Source of the DNA: Phycisphaerae bacterium
GTDB lineage: Bacteria > Planctomycetota > Phycisphaerae > UBA1845 > Fen-1342
DNA: 64,000 nucleotides
Reading direction: 5' to 3'
Assembly: GCA_017999985.1 (NCBI GenBank)
Contig: JAGNKU010000007.1
Location: 232,339 to 296,338, forward strand
A program made the position numbers and the translations under genes. The notes under the pieces were generated by a model. It was not told where the DNA came from. It did no database searches and saw only the letters and a list, made by a program, of their open reading frames with translations. This document shows positions 54,293-63,022 of the stretch, piece after piece (position 1 is the stretch's first letter; every line of letters begins with the position of its first letter).

Positions 54293-55705
54293 CTACGTCC
54301 CGAACGTCGCCTGAAACGCACCGAAGTCCGCCAGGTCAACGTCGCCGTCCACATTAGCGTCGAACGCTGCACAGCCGGGGGCCGTGTACACCACACCTGG
54401 GCCGGCGAGGTTCGGGGCGAAGTACGTGAAGTCCGTCCAGTTGACGCTGCCGCTGCAATTGCAGTCCATGAGTTCGCACGGCTCGGTCAGAATGTCCACG
54501 ACCACGCCCTCGATGACCGTCAGTTGGTACGGCAAGCCGACGAGCAGTTGGTACCAGCCGTTGTACGAGCCGCCCCAGCCAAAATTGAGGTGGTAGTAGT
54601 TGTCGGTGTTGTACCCATCGATGACGAGGTTGTGCCCAACGGTCCAGGCCTCGTTGACCACCGCCAGCAGCGCCGGCGCGGCCGCCTGCATGTTGGCCGC
54701 AATCCGCGTCTCCAGGTCGGGATCGCTCTCCACCAGCAGCTCCGCCGTTGTGCAGCCGAACCGCTGCAACCCGCTGAAGGCTTGCGCGACCTCGAAGGTC
54801 CCGGAACCCGACGCACTGTAGACCTGGTGCGCCGCCGCCCCGCACGCATAGACCAGCGCCGCCTTGCTCGTGTTCGTCGGCGTCGTGCCATAGAAGTAGT
54901 TGCCGAACAGCGTGTTGAGGTACGTGTTCAGCATGGGCCACGACGGAAAGCTGCGCGCCAGGAACGCGTTGTCGATCCAGAAGTTGTTGCCGCCGTAGCT
55001 GTGGTAGTAATCGTCGGCATCCGCGAAGGTCGTGCCGTTGAGCCGGGCGTGATAGTTGAGAATCTGCGCCATCGCGACGGCCGGGCAGCCGGCGATGCTG
55101 CGGGCCCCGGCGACGAGGTCCATTGGGCACAGGTTGTTATACGGGGCAGACTGCGTCCAGTTTGTGAGCAGCCACCCGCCGGTGGGCGTCGTTCCGGCCG
55201 GGGGCCACTGCTCGAAGCGGCCGCCGCGCGGCGCGCCGGGATTCAGATACGCAGCCCACGCCGCACGCTGCCGCGCGGCGACGTCCGCGGGCAACTCGAC
55301 GGCATGGGCGAGCCGCCGGTGCAGGTCCCATTGCAGCACGTCCGCGAGCGGATTGCCGGGCGCGAGGTCGCAGCCGGCGTCGTTCTCGAACGCATACGCA
55401 ATCACCGGCGGCAGCGCGGTGTCGCCGGCGACGATGATGTAGCCGCGCGGCAACAAGTCGAAGCAGTAGCACAGGATGCGGTCGGCTTCGGCGTCGCGTA
55501 GTTCGCGGACGTCACCGACGGTACAGGCGTCGGCCTGGCCGAGCCGGACGAGGTGCTGGCGGGCGACGATCGCGGCCGTGTCGGCGCCGACGGGGCCGGC
55601 GACGGACTGGGCGTCGTCCGCGACGGCGACTGCCACCACGGACATCTGGATGACAATCACAGAGAAGAGGCGGCGAAGGGCTCGCGGCACTGGCGGCAAG
55701 GTCAC
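54293..55705 (-). CDS. Secreted C10 (streptopain-like) cysteine peptidase with dockerin-like tail
   Basis: A 470-residue exported protease. The signal peptide (about 1-30) is followed by a prodomain, then the peptidase domain. Its active-site Cys lies in SIAGCPAVAMAQILNYH and its catalytic His and Trp region in VIDGYNTDNYYHLNFGWGG. The last 60 residues are a dockerin-like pair of calcium loops (DCNCSGSVNWTDF and DANVDGDVDLADFGAF). GTG 55705 is chosen because GGAGGG lies six bases upstream; the open frame begins at 55789. Family members cleave proteins with broad specificity after loss of the propeptide. Confidence 0.9.
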   Translation of the reverse strand: MTLPPVPRALRRLFSVIVIQMSVVAVAVADDAQSVAGPVGADTAAIVARQHLVRLGQADACTVGDVRELRDAEADRILCYCFDLLPRGYIIVAGDTALPPVIAYAFENDAGCDLAPGNPLADVLQWDLHRRLAHAVELPADVAARQRAAWAAYLNPGAPRGGRFEQWPPAGTTPTGGWLLTNWTQSAPYNNLCPMDLVAGARSIAGCPAVAMAQILNYHARLNGTTFADADDYYHSYGGNNFWIDNAFLARSFPSWPMLNTYLNTLFGNYFYGTTPTNTSKAALVYACGAAAHQVYSASGSGTFEVAQAFSGLQRFGCTTAELLVESDPDLETRIAANMQAAAPALLAVVNEAWTVGHNLVIDGYNTDNYYHLNFGWGGSYNGWYQLLVGLPYQLTVIEGVVVDILTEPCELMDCNCSGSVNWTDFTYFAPNLAGPGVVYTAPGCAAFDANVDGDVDLADFGAFQATFGT

Positions 55706-55918
55706 AGGCTTCCCTCCGGAGAAAGCGGCGTCCGGCTGACGGGGTGGACGCATCCCAGGCACATTGTTACGCCGGCGCAGGCCCAGCACACGCTACGCGA
55801 CGCCGACCCGCATGCATCATAGCAAAATCGCCACGACGGCGGAAACGGGGCGCACGGAGAGTGACAACTCGCGACATGCGACGGGCCGGGTGTCCGATAG
55901 CCTGCCCATCCTCAAACG

Positions 55919-56341
55919 CTACGTCTGGGCTTCGTTGGTGCCGGAGGTCTGGAATTGATCGGGATAGTGCTGCCGGGCACAGTCCGGGCAGAGGCCGTGC
56001 GAGAAAAGCGCCGCGGAGTGCTCGGTGATGTAGGTCTCAAACGCCACCCAACGACCGCCCGCGTCCACGCGTTTGCAGTAGCTGCAGATCCGCAGGACGC
56101 CTTCGAGGTAGCGGATGCGGGACACCGCTTGCCAAGTCCAGGCGCAGGTAGCCGCCGCGAATAGTACCAGAATGACGGTCTCGATCAGGCTTTCTACCCA
56201 GTTGACGGGAGTCGCCGGCACGCCCGCGAACCGGTGCGGCAGATCGAAGAACTCGTCGCACCACACGACTGCAACAAGCAGTGCGAACCCGAGCAACTCC
56301 AGCAACACGATGCGCATCGTGAAAGCGCGCTTCGTCAGCAT
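55919..56341 (-). CDS. Small membrane protein with isolated signalling-type cysteine domain
   Basis: A 140-residue protein with two membrane helices (about 8-30 and 48-72). A C-terminal domain follows with ICSYCKRVDAGGRW and FSHGLCPDCARQHYP. That Cys-x2-Cys plus Cys-x2-Cys unit is often found at the end of PAS, GGDEF or receiver proteins, where it is thought to bind a metal or stabilise a sensor. Here it stands alone behind two helices. ATG 56341 has GGAGGT upstream. The stop lies about 210 bp from the start of the divergent C10 peptidase frame. No partner is obvious. Confidence 0.75.
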   Translation of the reverse strand: MLTKRAFTMRIVLLELLGFALLVAVVWCDEFFDLPHRFAGVPATPVNWVESLIETVILVLFAAATCAWTWQAVSRIRYLEGVLRICSYCKRVDAGGRWVAFETYITEHSAALFSHGLCPDCARQHYPDQFQTSGTNEAQT

Positions 56342-56462
56342 CCCGAAGACCTCCGGATCAGACCGGAAGGGCCAGACAGAGGTATGAACCGGATCACAGT
56401 CTGGTGACCTCGACAACGCGGCGTCGCTGATAACACAGACAACCGCGGGCGACAAGTTGAGC

Positions 56463-58373
56463 TTATGCTCTATTTCCCGCGGCGTAGCCGATGCGGTTCA
56501 GCGCGGCGCCGATCTCGCCGAGGATCGCCGGATCGTCAATCGTCGCCGGCACCTTGTACTCCGTGCCGTCGGCGATCTTCTTCATCGTGCCGCGGAGGAT
56601 CTTGCCGCTGCGGGTTTTCGGCAGGCGCGCCACGACGACGGCCTGCTTGAACGACGCCACCGCGCCGATCTTGTCGCGGACCATCTGCACGCATTCCTTG
56701 ACGATGTCCGCCTCGGGCCGCTGCACGCCGGCCTTCAGCACGACCAGGCCGACCGGCACCTCGCCTTTCAGCGCATCCGCCACGCCGATCACGGAGCACT
56801 CGGCGACGTCCGGATGCGCCGCGAGCACTTCTTCCATGCCGCCGGTTGAGAGCCGGTGACCGGCGACGTTAATGATGTCATCGATGCGACTCATGATGTA
56901 CAGGTAGCCGTCCTCGTCGGCGTAACCCGCGTCGCCAGTGAGGTAGTAGCCGGGATAGCGCGACAGGTACGACTCGATGTAGCCGGCGTCGTTGTTCCAC
57001 AGCGTCGGAAGGCAGCCCGGCGGCAACGGCAGCTTCACGCAGATGTTGCCCGTCTGGCCCGGCGGCACCGGGTCGCCCGCCTCGTCGAGGACCTGCACGT
57101 TGTAGCCCGGCGACGCCTTGGTCGGCGAGCCCGGCTTGACCGGCAGCGCCTCGATGCCCAGGCAATTGGCGGCGATCCCCCACGCCGTCTCGGTCTGCCA
57201 CCAGTGGTCGATGACCGGCACGCCCAGGCGCTGCTGGGCCCAGTGCAGCGTGTCCGGGTCACAACGCTCGCCCGCGAGGAACAGCGTGCGGAAACCCCTC
57301 AGGTCGTACTTTTTCATGAGGACGCCGTCCGGGTCTTCGCGCTTGATGGCGCGGAACGCGGTCGGCGCGGTGAACAGCACCTTCACGCCGTGCTGCTGAA
57401 TGACGCGCCAGAACGCGCCGGCGTCCGGCGTGCCGACGGGCTTGCCCTCGTAGACGATCGTCGTGCAGCCCGCGAGCAGCGGTGCGTAGACGATGTACGA
57501 ATGCCCGACCACCCAGCCGATGTCGGAGGCCGCCCAGTACACCTCGCCCGCCTCGACATTGTAGATGTTCTTCATCGTCCATTTCATCGCGACCGCGTGT
57601 CCGCCGTGGTCGCGGACGACACCCTTCGGAATGCCCGTCGTCCCGGACGTGTACAGGATGTAGAGCGGGTCGGTCGCGGCGACCGGGACGCAGTCCACCG
57701 GCTGAGCCGTTTCCATGACCGCGTGCCAGGCCACGTCGCGGCCGGGCATGAGCGTGGCTTCGACTTGCGGTCGCTGCAGGATGATGCACCTTTCCGGCTT
57801 GTTCGTCGCCATCTGGATCGCTTCGTCGAGCAGCGGCTTGTAGGGGATGACGCGCTTGCCCTCGATCCCGCACGACGCCGAGACGATGAGCTTCGGCTTC
57901 GCGTCGTTGATGCGGGTGGCGAGTTCCTTCGGGGCAAAGCCGCCGAAGACGACGGAGTGGATCGCGCCGATCCGGGCACACGCCAGCATCGCAACAACCG
58001 CCTCGGGCACCATCGGCATGTAGATGATAACGCGGTCGCCCTTCGTGACGCCGCTCTTCACGAGCGCGCCGGCAAACCGCGCGGTGAGGTCGCGGAACTC
58101 GCGATACGTGAACGTCTTGACCGTGTTGGTCACCGGGCTGTCGTAGATGACGGCCGGCTGGTCGGCGCGGCCCTCGTCCACGTGGCGGTCGAGCGCGTTG
58201 TAGCAGGTGTTCAGCTCGCCGCCGACGAACCAGCGGTAGAGCGGCTTGCGCGAGTCGTCGAGTACGCGGGTCCACTTCCGCGTCCAGCGGATGCCCTCCG
58301 CGGCCTCGCCCCAGAAGGCCTCCGGGTCCTCCAATGATCGCCGATACGCCGCCGCGTAGCTGGTGCCGCTCAT
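56463..58373 (-). CDS. prpE: Propionyl-CoA synthetase
   Basis: A 636-residue AMP-forming acyl-CoA synthetase that joins propionate (or acetate) to CoA through an acyl-adenylate. The signature is YTSGTTGIPKGVVRDHGGH, followed by WWQTETAW and GYYLTGDAG. The C-terminal lysine is in KTRSGKILRGTM, and KIADGTEYKVPATIDDPAIL is characteristic of PrpE rather than acetyl-CoA synthetase. ATG 58373 has GGAGG upstream and begins the conserved N-terminus; the frame extends to 58841 without support. The catalytic lysine may be controlled by acetylation in this family. No methylcitrate genes are adjacent. Confidence 0.93.
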   Translation of the reverse strand: MSGTSYAAAYRRSLEDPEAFWGEAAEGIRWTRKWTRVLDDSRKPLYRWFVGGELNTCYNALDRHVDEGRADQPAVIYDSPVTNTVKTFTYREFRDLTARFAGALVKSGVTKGDRVIIYMPMVPEAVVAMLACARIGAIHSVVFGGFAPKELATRINDAKPKLIVSASCGIEGKRVIPYKPLLDEAIQMATNKPERCIILQRPQVEATLMPGRDVAWHAVMETAQPVDCVPVAATDPLYILYTSGTTGIPKGVVRDHGGHAVAMKWTMKNIYNVEAGEVYWAASDIGWVVGHSYIVYAPLLAGCTTIVYEGKPVGTPDAGAFWRVIQQHGVKVLFTAPTAFRAIKREDPDGVLMKKYDLRGFRTLFLAGERCDPDTLHWAQQRLGVPVIDHWWQTETAWGIAANCLGIEALPVKPGSPTKASPGYNVQVLDEAGDPVPPGQTGNICVKLPLPPGCLPTLWNNDAGYIESYLSRYPGYYLTGDAGYADEDGYLYIMSRIDDIINVAGHRLSTGGMEEVLAAHPDVAECSVIGVADALKGEVPVGLVVLKAGVQRPEADIVKECVQMVRDKIGAVASFKQAVVVARLPKTRSGKILRGTMKKIADGTEYKVPATIDDPAILGEIGAALNRIGYAAGNRA

Positions 58374-58497
58374 CCTGTGCCTCCTGGCGATATGCCCGCC
58401 GCGATGATACGGGCGAACACCGCGACGTGCCAAGCCCGGACGCGGGCACGGACGGATTCGATTGACCCGACCGGCCGGGCGCGGGTAGCCTAACATC

Positions 58498-59418
58498 ATG
58501 ACGACTACGATGGCGACGCAGGCGACCACCACCCTGACCACCTGGCTGAACCGGCTGCGGTTCGTGCTCGCCGTGGCGCTGCTGTGGGCGGGGCTCCACT
58601 TCGTTGTCGGCTTCGCCCTGCCGCGCGGCATCGACCGGGCCTTCGTGCTCGCCGCATCCCCGCTGGCGGGCCTGCTGACGATCTTCGTGCTTTGGCTCGG
58701 GGCGGCGGCGGCGGTCCTGATCACGGGCACGCGGGACCGGCGGTTGCCGCTCATCGTCCTGGGCGTGGCGCTGGCGCTCTGGGTCGGCGAGGGCGGGCGC
58801 GCGGGCGGCACCATGGATGACTGGCTCGTCTTCTGCAACAACCTGCCGGGACCGCCGACGGGCGTGCCATACTGGAAGCTGATCGCGGACTACGTGTATC
58901 TGGCAGTAGCGCTGACCGGAGCGTGGGTAATCAGCACGCGGCTGGCCGGCGGCGTCCCGGCGAGTGAAACGCCGGGAGACACCTTGGCGCGGGCGTTCGC
59001 GCTGCGGGTGCCGGCCGCTGAACGTCGGCAGGGACTCAGCGCGCTGTTGACGACGGTCGTCGTGGCGGCGATTGCGGTCTACATCCTGGCGGGGCCGGGG
59101 CTGGGCGCGACCTACCGCGGGCAGGTTTATTTCGCGGTCGGCGTCGGGCTGTTCGCGGGCGTATTCGTGGCCCAGCAGTTGGTGAAGACGCGTGATCCGC
59201 TGTGGTTCTGGCCGGCGCCGCTCGTGCTCGGCGTTGTCGGGCTGATCGTCGCGGGCGTGCAACCCGGGCTCGGCCTGCAGGGCTATGCGCTCAACAACCT
59301 GCCGGCGTGGGGGCTGAGCCGGGCGTTGCCGCTGGAAATGGTCGGGGCGGGGCTGGTCGGGGCGCTGTGGATGCTGCACGCACCGAGCACCGACACAGCG
59401 CGGGACGCGGGGCGGTGA
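58498..59418 (+). CDS. Hypothetical multi-spanning membrane protein
   Basis: I do not recognise this 306-residue protein. Seven or eight hydrophobic segments of about 20 residues are separated by short loops, with a longer loop (about residues 95-125; GTMDDWLVFCNNLPG) containing Trp and Asp. It overlaps no domain I can name. It is divergent from prpE and lies 13 bp before a 66-residue gene, with which it probably forms an operon. Confidence 0.8.
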   Translation: MTTTMATQATTTLTTWLNRLRFVLAVALLWAGLHFVVGFALPRGIDRAFVLAASPLAGLLTIFVLWLGAAAAVLITGTRDRRLPLIVLGVALALWVGEGGRAGGTMDDWLVFCNNLPGPPTGVPYWKLIADYVYLAVALTGAWVISTRLAGGVPASETPGDTLARAFALRVPAAERRQGLSALLTTVVVAAIAVYILAGPGLGATYRGQVYFAVGVGLFAGVFVAQQLVKTRDPLWFWPAPLVLGVVGLIVAGVQPGLGLQGYALNNLPAWGLSRALPLEMVGAGLVGALWMLHAPSTDTARDAGR

Positions 59419-59431
59419 TCGGAGGCGCACC

Positions 59432-59632
59432 GTGCATCTCCGACGGTTCAAACGCTGGCACGAAACCGCGGAGGAGCAGCGCGCCCGCCTGGTCGCGGAG
59501 ACGTCGGCGTTCCTGACCGAGGCGCTCCAGCATCCCGAGTTGGCCGTACGCATCCCCATGATCCCCGCCGGCAGCGGTGAGTTCCCGCCGTCCCTGACGC
59601 GCGCGTTCTGGGAGCCGGTGTTGTTTGAATGA
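59432..59632 (+). CDS. Small hypothetical protein
   Basis: A 66-residue protein with a basic N-terminus (RRFKRWHETAEE), an amphipathic helix and a Pro-rich tail. GTG 59432 is preceded by GGAGG at six bases, which argues that it is translated. It follows the membrane protein gene by 13 bp. I know no homologue; a structural or regulatory partner of that membrane protein is possible. Confidence 0.6.
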   Translation: MHLRRFKRWHETAEEQRARLVAETSAFLTEALQHPELAVRIPMIPAGSGEFPPSLTRAFWEPVLFE

Positions 59633-59786
59633 GGGGGGAGCGGTCAGCACTCGGCTTTCGGCGGTCAGCCGCATGCCCCACGCGACGTGTAGTCGCCGAC
59701 GCAGATGGCTAACGGCTCGGCCGGAGCTTTGCCCTCCCTGCTCAGCCACGTCGACGGCAGGTCGCTGACACGCTAGCATCCCGTGC

Positions 59787-61145
59787 ATGCGCGTGCTTGT
59801 TTTCCAATTCTCTCCCGACGTGCGCGGACGGCCTGTGCCGCGGTTCGAGCCGCAGCTTGGCACACTGCTGAGCCTGCTCGAACGGCGCGAGCACACGCTC
59901 GCGCTCACGGGGCTAGCCCGCTTCGACGTCGCGAAGGTCAAGGCCGCGCTCGCCCGCAGCCTGCCGCAGCTCGTCTACGCCGACATCTCCGCCGTGTGCG
60001 TCGGCGCCGCCCGGCGGACTTTCGAGCACATTCAGCAACACGAATTTCTGCCCATCGTCGCCGGCGGACAGTACCCGACGATCGACCCGGCCGCCGCGTT
60101 GAGCCTACCCGGTGTGCAGGCGGTCGCCATCGGTGAGCCGGACGCGTCACTGGTCACGTACTTCGAGCGGATGAAAGACCCCGCCGCCGGCCAGGTCGTC
60201 TCCGGCGTCTGGCTGCGCGACGAGCGCGGGCTGGCGCGGCCGGCGATGCCACCCCTGGTGGAGGACCTGAACTCGCTGCCGTTCCCGCATCGGGAGCTGT
60301 TCGGCTATGCGGACGTGGTGGCGCAGACGGGACAGATCGAGATCGCGATCGGGCGGGGATGCCCCGCACGGTGCGGATACTGCCTCAACCCCGGACTGGC
60401 GGAGCTTTACGAGGGCGGCGGGGCGTGGGTCCGGCGGCGGTCGGCGGGGAATATCCTGGCGGAAATCGCGCTGTTGCGCGAGCGGTATGCCGGCGTGAAG
60501 CGCGTGCGATTCCTGGATCACACCTTCGCACAGGACGCCACGTGGCTGGCGGATTTTCTGTGCGTCTATCAGCCCAGATGCGGACTACCTTTCCGGTGCC
60601 ACCTGCGCGCGAACGCGGCGTATGAAGAGGTGGCCAGATCGCTCGCAGAGGCGGGTTGCGAGCTGGTGGACGTAGAGGTCATCAGCGGGAGCGACTTCAT
60701 TCGGAACGAGATTTTCGAGATGAACCTGAGCGGGGAGGAGATCCGGGCCGCGTTCACGCGGGTGAAGGCGGCGGGAATCCGCGCGCGCGCCATCGTGTAC
60801 CTGGGCGCGCCGTATGAAAGCGAGGCCTCGCTGGCGGATACGCGGGCGCTATTGCTCGAGATCAAGCCGGACGTGGTCGATATCCGCCCGTACCATCCCT
60901 GGCCCGGCACGCCGGCGGCGCGGCTCTGCCAGGAACAGGGCTGGCTGCATCCCCGCGGCGAGGACCAATACCACCAGGACCGGACCGGCATCGACATGCC
61001 GGCGTGCCGCCCGGACCTCGTGGCCGCATTTATCCGACGTTTGCGGGCGGAATTGCCAACCGAGGTGGCCGAACCGTGGTGGCGGCGGTGGTCGAGCGCC
61101 TCTCGGGCGGCCATCGAGCAGGTGTTCCAGCGACGCCGCCTATAA
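59787..61145 (+). CDS. Radical SAM protein with B12-binding-like N-terminal domain
   Basis: A 452-residue iron-sulfur protein. The N-terminal 140 residues have the Rossmann-like layout of cobalamin-binding domains (GAARRTFEH, PIVAGGQYPT), but the classical DxHxxG is not visible. The radical SAM domain has CPARCGYC at about 192-199, giving the Cys-x3-Cys-x2-Cys of the 4Fe-4S cluster. Later pieces include FLDHTFAQD and VISGSDFIRNEIFEMNLSGE, and the C-terminal 100 residues are unassigned. Members of this B12-radical SAM group methylate or rearrange unreactive carbons. Start ATG 59787 begins directly with the domain. The substrate is unknown. Confidence 0.88.
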   Translation: MRVLVFQFSPDVRGRPVPRFEPQLGTLLSLLERREHTLALTGLARFDVAKVKAALARSLPQLVYADISAVCVGAARRTFEHIQQHEFLPIVAGGQYPTIDPAAALSLPGVQAVAIGEPDASLVTYFERMKDPAAGQVVSGVWLRDERGLARPAMPPLVEDLNSLPFPHRELFGYADVVAQTGQIEIAIGRGCPARCGYCLNPGLAELYEGGGAWVRRRSAGNILAEIALLRERYAGVKRVRFLDHTFAQDATWLADFLCVYQPRCGLPFRCHLRANAAYEEVARSLAEAGCELVDVEVISGSDFIRNEIFEMNLSGEEIRAAFTRVKAAGIRARAIVYLGAPYESEASLADTRALLLEIKPDVVDIRPYHPWPGTPAARLCQEQGWLHPRGEDQYHQDRTGIDMPACRPDLVAAFIRRLRAELPTEVAEPWWRRWSSASRAAIEQVFQRRRL

Positions 61146-61212
61146 TCGGCCGGCGAGCGGCGCGACGGAAAGAAGCATTCCAGGAGCGTCGAGCTGGCGA
61201 TAGGATCATGGG

Positions 61213-62130
61213 ATGCGCACGATCGGCGTCACAATCCGGCAGGCGACTATCCTGCTCGTGGTAGGCTTGGCCGTGGGGTTGGCGGTGAATGCGGCGCGGG
61301 GGAAGAACCGCATCAACCTCTCGCGCGACTATACGCCCAAGATCCTGACGTCGAGCCCGGCGGACCCCAATACGCCGACGCCGCCGGCGCGTGCAGAACC
61401 ATACAATACGATTACCGTGGAGGAGGTTGCGGCGATCGTCGCGGACGCGTCGCGCGCGGGGCTCGACCTGATCGTCGACGCGCGGAACGACGACCTGTAC
61501 GGGCGCGGTCATATCCCGAACGCCGTCCAGTGCGACGCCTACAACCTCGAGGATCACATCAACGAGGTCCTGAGCATGGCGCTCGGGGCCGAGCGCGTCA
61601 TCGTCTACTGCCACGGTGGCAATTGCGAGGACAGCTACCTGCTATGCCAGGAACTGGTCATGCGCGGCGTGCAGAAGGAAGCGCTGTACGTCTTCAAGGC
61701 CGGCTGGGATGGGTGGCAGGCATATCAGCGGGGCGAGACCGACGGCGCGGCGGACACGACGCCAGGGCAGCCGTTCAAAGCGATCGAGCTGAGCCAGGTC
61801 CTGGAACTGTTCGAGGACCCGCGGGCCACGGACGGCACCTACGTCTTCGTGGACGCGCGGGCCGACGACCCGTACCAGGCCGGGCACATCCCCGGCGCGA
61901 TCCAGTGCGACTACTACCGCATCGACTACTACTTCCCCGAGGTGATGCAGAAAGCGTCCGCGGCGGAAAAGATCATCGTGTACTGCAACGGCGGCGACTG
62001 CGAGGACAGCCTGTACGTGTGCGGCGAGCTGCTGAAGGCGGACATCCCGCGGGCCCACATCCTGCTGTTCAAGGGCGGCTGGGAAGCGTGGACGCAGGCC
62101 GGCCACCCCGTCGAGAAGGGCAAGGAGTAA
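61213..62130 (+). CDS. Membrane-anchored double rhodanese-domain protein
   Basis: A 305-residue protein with an N-terminal membrane helix (about 7-27) and two rhodanese-like domains. Each has its own active-site loop: VIVYCHGGNCEDSY near residue 133 and IIVYCNGGDCEDSL near residue 257. Each also has an entry strand (IVDARNDDLYGRGHIPNA and VDARADDPYQAGHIPGA). Both loops keep the catalytic Cys, so both may carry persulfide sulfur; the loop has an added Cys (CxGGxCED) compared with thiosulfate rhodaneses. It is followed 5 bp later by a DoxX/MauE-type gene, giving a sulfur-linked membrane context. Confidence 0.92.
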   Translation: MRTIGVTIRQATILLVVGLAVGLAVNAARGKNRINLSRDYTPKILTSSPADPNTPTPPARAEPYNTITVEEVAAIVADASRAGLDLIVDARNDDLYGRGHIPNAVQCDAYNLEDHINEVLSMALGAERVIVYCHGGNCEDSYLLCQELVMRGVQKEALYVFKAGWDGWQAYQRGETDGAADTTPGQPFKAIELSQVLELFEDPRATDGTYVFVDARADDPYQAGHIPGAIQCDYYRIDYYFPEVMQKASAAEKIIVYCNGGDCEDSLYVCGELLKADIPRAHILLFKGGWEAWTQAGHPVEKGKE

Positions 62131-62135
62131 GCGGC

Positions 62136-62696
62136 ATGGCTCAGCAGGCCGGCCTGATGCGACGACTCGACGCGACCGGCGTGCCGCAACTACTGGCGCG
62201 GCTGGCCGTAGGCGGTATGTTCCTGTACCTGTCGATCATGAAGCTGCTGGATCCCATCAACTTCCTTAAGTTGACGCGCGAGTACAACGTCGTCCCAACA
62301 CAGCCGCCGATCCTGCTGAACCTGATCGCGGTCGCGATGCCGTGCCTCGAACTCGTCTGCGCGCTCGCGCTGCTGCTGGGCGTGGCGCGCCGGGGTGCCG
62401 CGCTGCTGGTCGTGGGCATGTTGCTGTTCTTCACGCCGCTGCTGGCGGTGCGCGCGACGAACATGTATCAGCATCCGAAGCCGGATGTGACCTACCGTTC
62501 GTTTTGCGACGTGAAATTCGATTGCGGCTGTGGCACGGGGGAGGTGTTCATCTGCTCGAAGCTGGCCGAGAACATCGCGCTGATCCTGGGCGCGACGCTG
62601 GTGCTGTTCTCGCGCTCGGCGCGGTTCTCGGTGGACGGTGTGTTGGCGCGCCCCGTGGACGTGAGCCGCGCCCCGCCGGTGCCGGAACGCGCCTGA
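62136..62696 (+). CDS. DoxX/MauE family membrane protein
   Basis: A 186-residue protein with four hydrophobic helices and the DoxX/MauE layout: LLARLAVGGMFLYLSIMKL, then PCLELVCALALLLGV. An extra loop has FCDVKFDCGCGTGEVFIC, four Cys in 18 residues, which is typical of MauE-like members and suggests a redox or metal site. DoxX members serve with thiol or thiosulfate chemistry. ATG 62136 has AAGGAG eight bases upstream, which overlaps the end of the rhodanese gene. With the rhodanese gene it may shuttle sulfur or electrons at the membrane; this is inference. Confidence 0.88.
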   Translation: MAQQAGLMRRLDATGVPQLLARLAVGGMFLYLSIMKLLDPINFLKLTREYNVVPTQPPILLNLIAVAMPCLELVCALALLLGVARRGAALLVVGMLLFFTPLLAVRATNMYQHPKPDVTYRSFCDVKFDCGCGTGEVFICSKLAENIALILGATLVLFSRSARFSVDGVLARPVDVSRAPPVPERA

Positions 62697-62716
62697 CCCC
62701 GCGCGGAGGACGGAAC

Positions 62717-63022
62717 ATGCAAGTCATCGTCGATCTGTGTGTGATCCCGCTGGGAGTGGGGCTCTCGGTGTCGAAGTACGTGGCCGCGTGTGAGCGGGTG
62801 CTCAGTGATGCCGGCCTGAAAACGCACCTGCACGCTTACGGCACGAACGTGGAAGGCGAATGGGACGCGGTCTTCGCCGCGGTCAAACGCTGCCACGAGG
62901 TGGTACACGCGATGGGGGCCGTGCGCATCTCCTCGACGCTCCGCGTTGGAACACGGACCGACCGTGCCCAATCGATGGAGGACAAGGTGCGGAGCGTCGA
63001 GGAGAAACTGCGCGCGGGCTAA
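62717..63022 (+). CDS. MTH1187/YqgV family thiamine-binding protein
   Basis: A 101-residue cytoplasmic protein of the thiamine (or HMP)-binding MTH1187 family. Typical pieces are VIPLGVGLSVSKYVA, LKTHLHAYGTNVEGEW and HAMGAVRISSTLRVGTRTD. Such proteins bind thiamine or its precursor without known catalysis. ATG 62717 has GGAGGA six bases before. It is the third gene of the rhodanese operon and its stop overlaps the stop of the convergent DUF3795-type gene. The link of thiamine binding to sulfur transfer fits thiazole synthesis but no thi genes are present here. Confidence 0.92.
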   Translation: MQVIVDLCVIPLGVGLSVSKYVAACERVLSDAGLKTHLHAYGTNVEGEWDAVFAAVKRCHEVVHAMGAVRISSTLRVGTRTDRAQSMEDKVRSVEEKLRAG

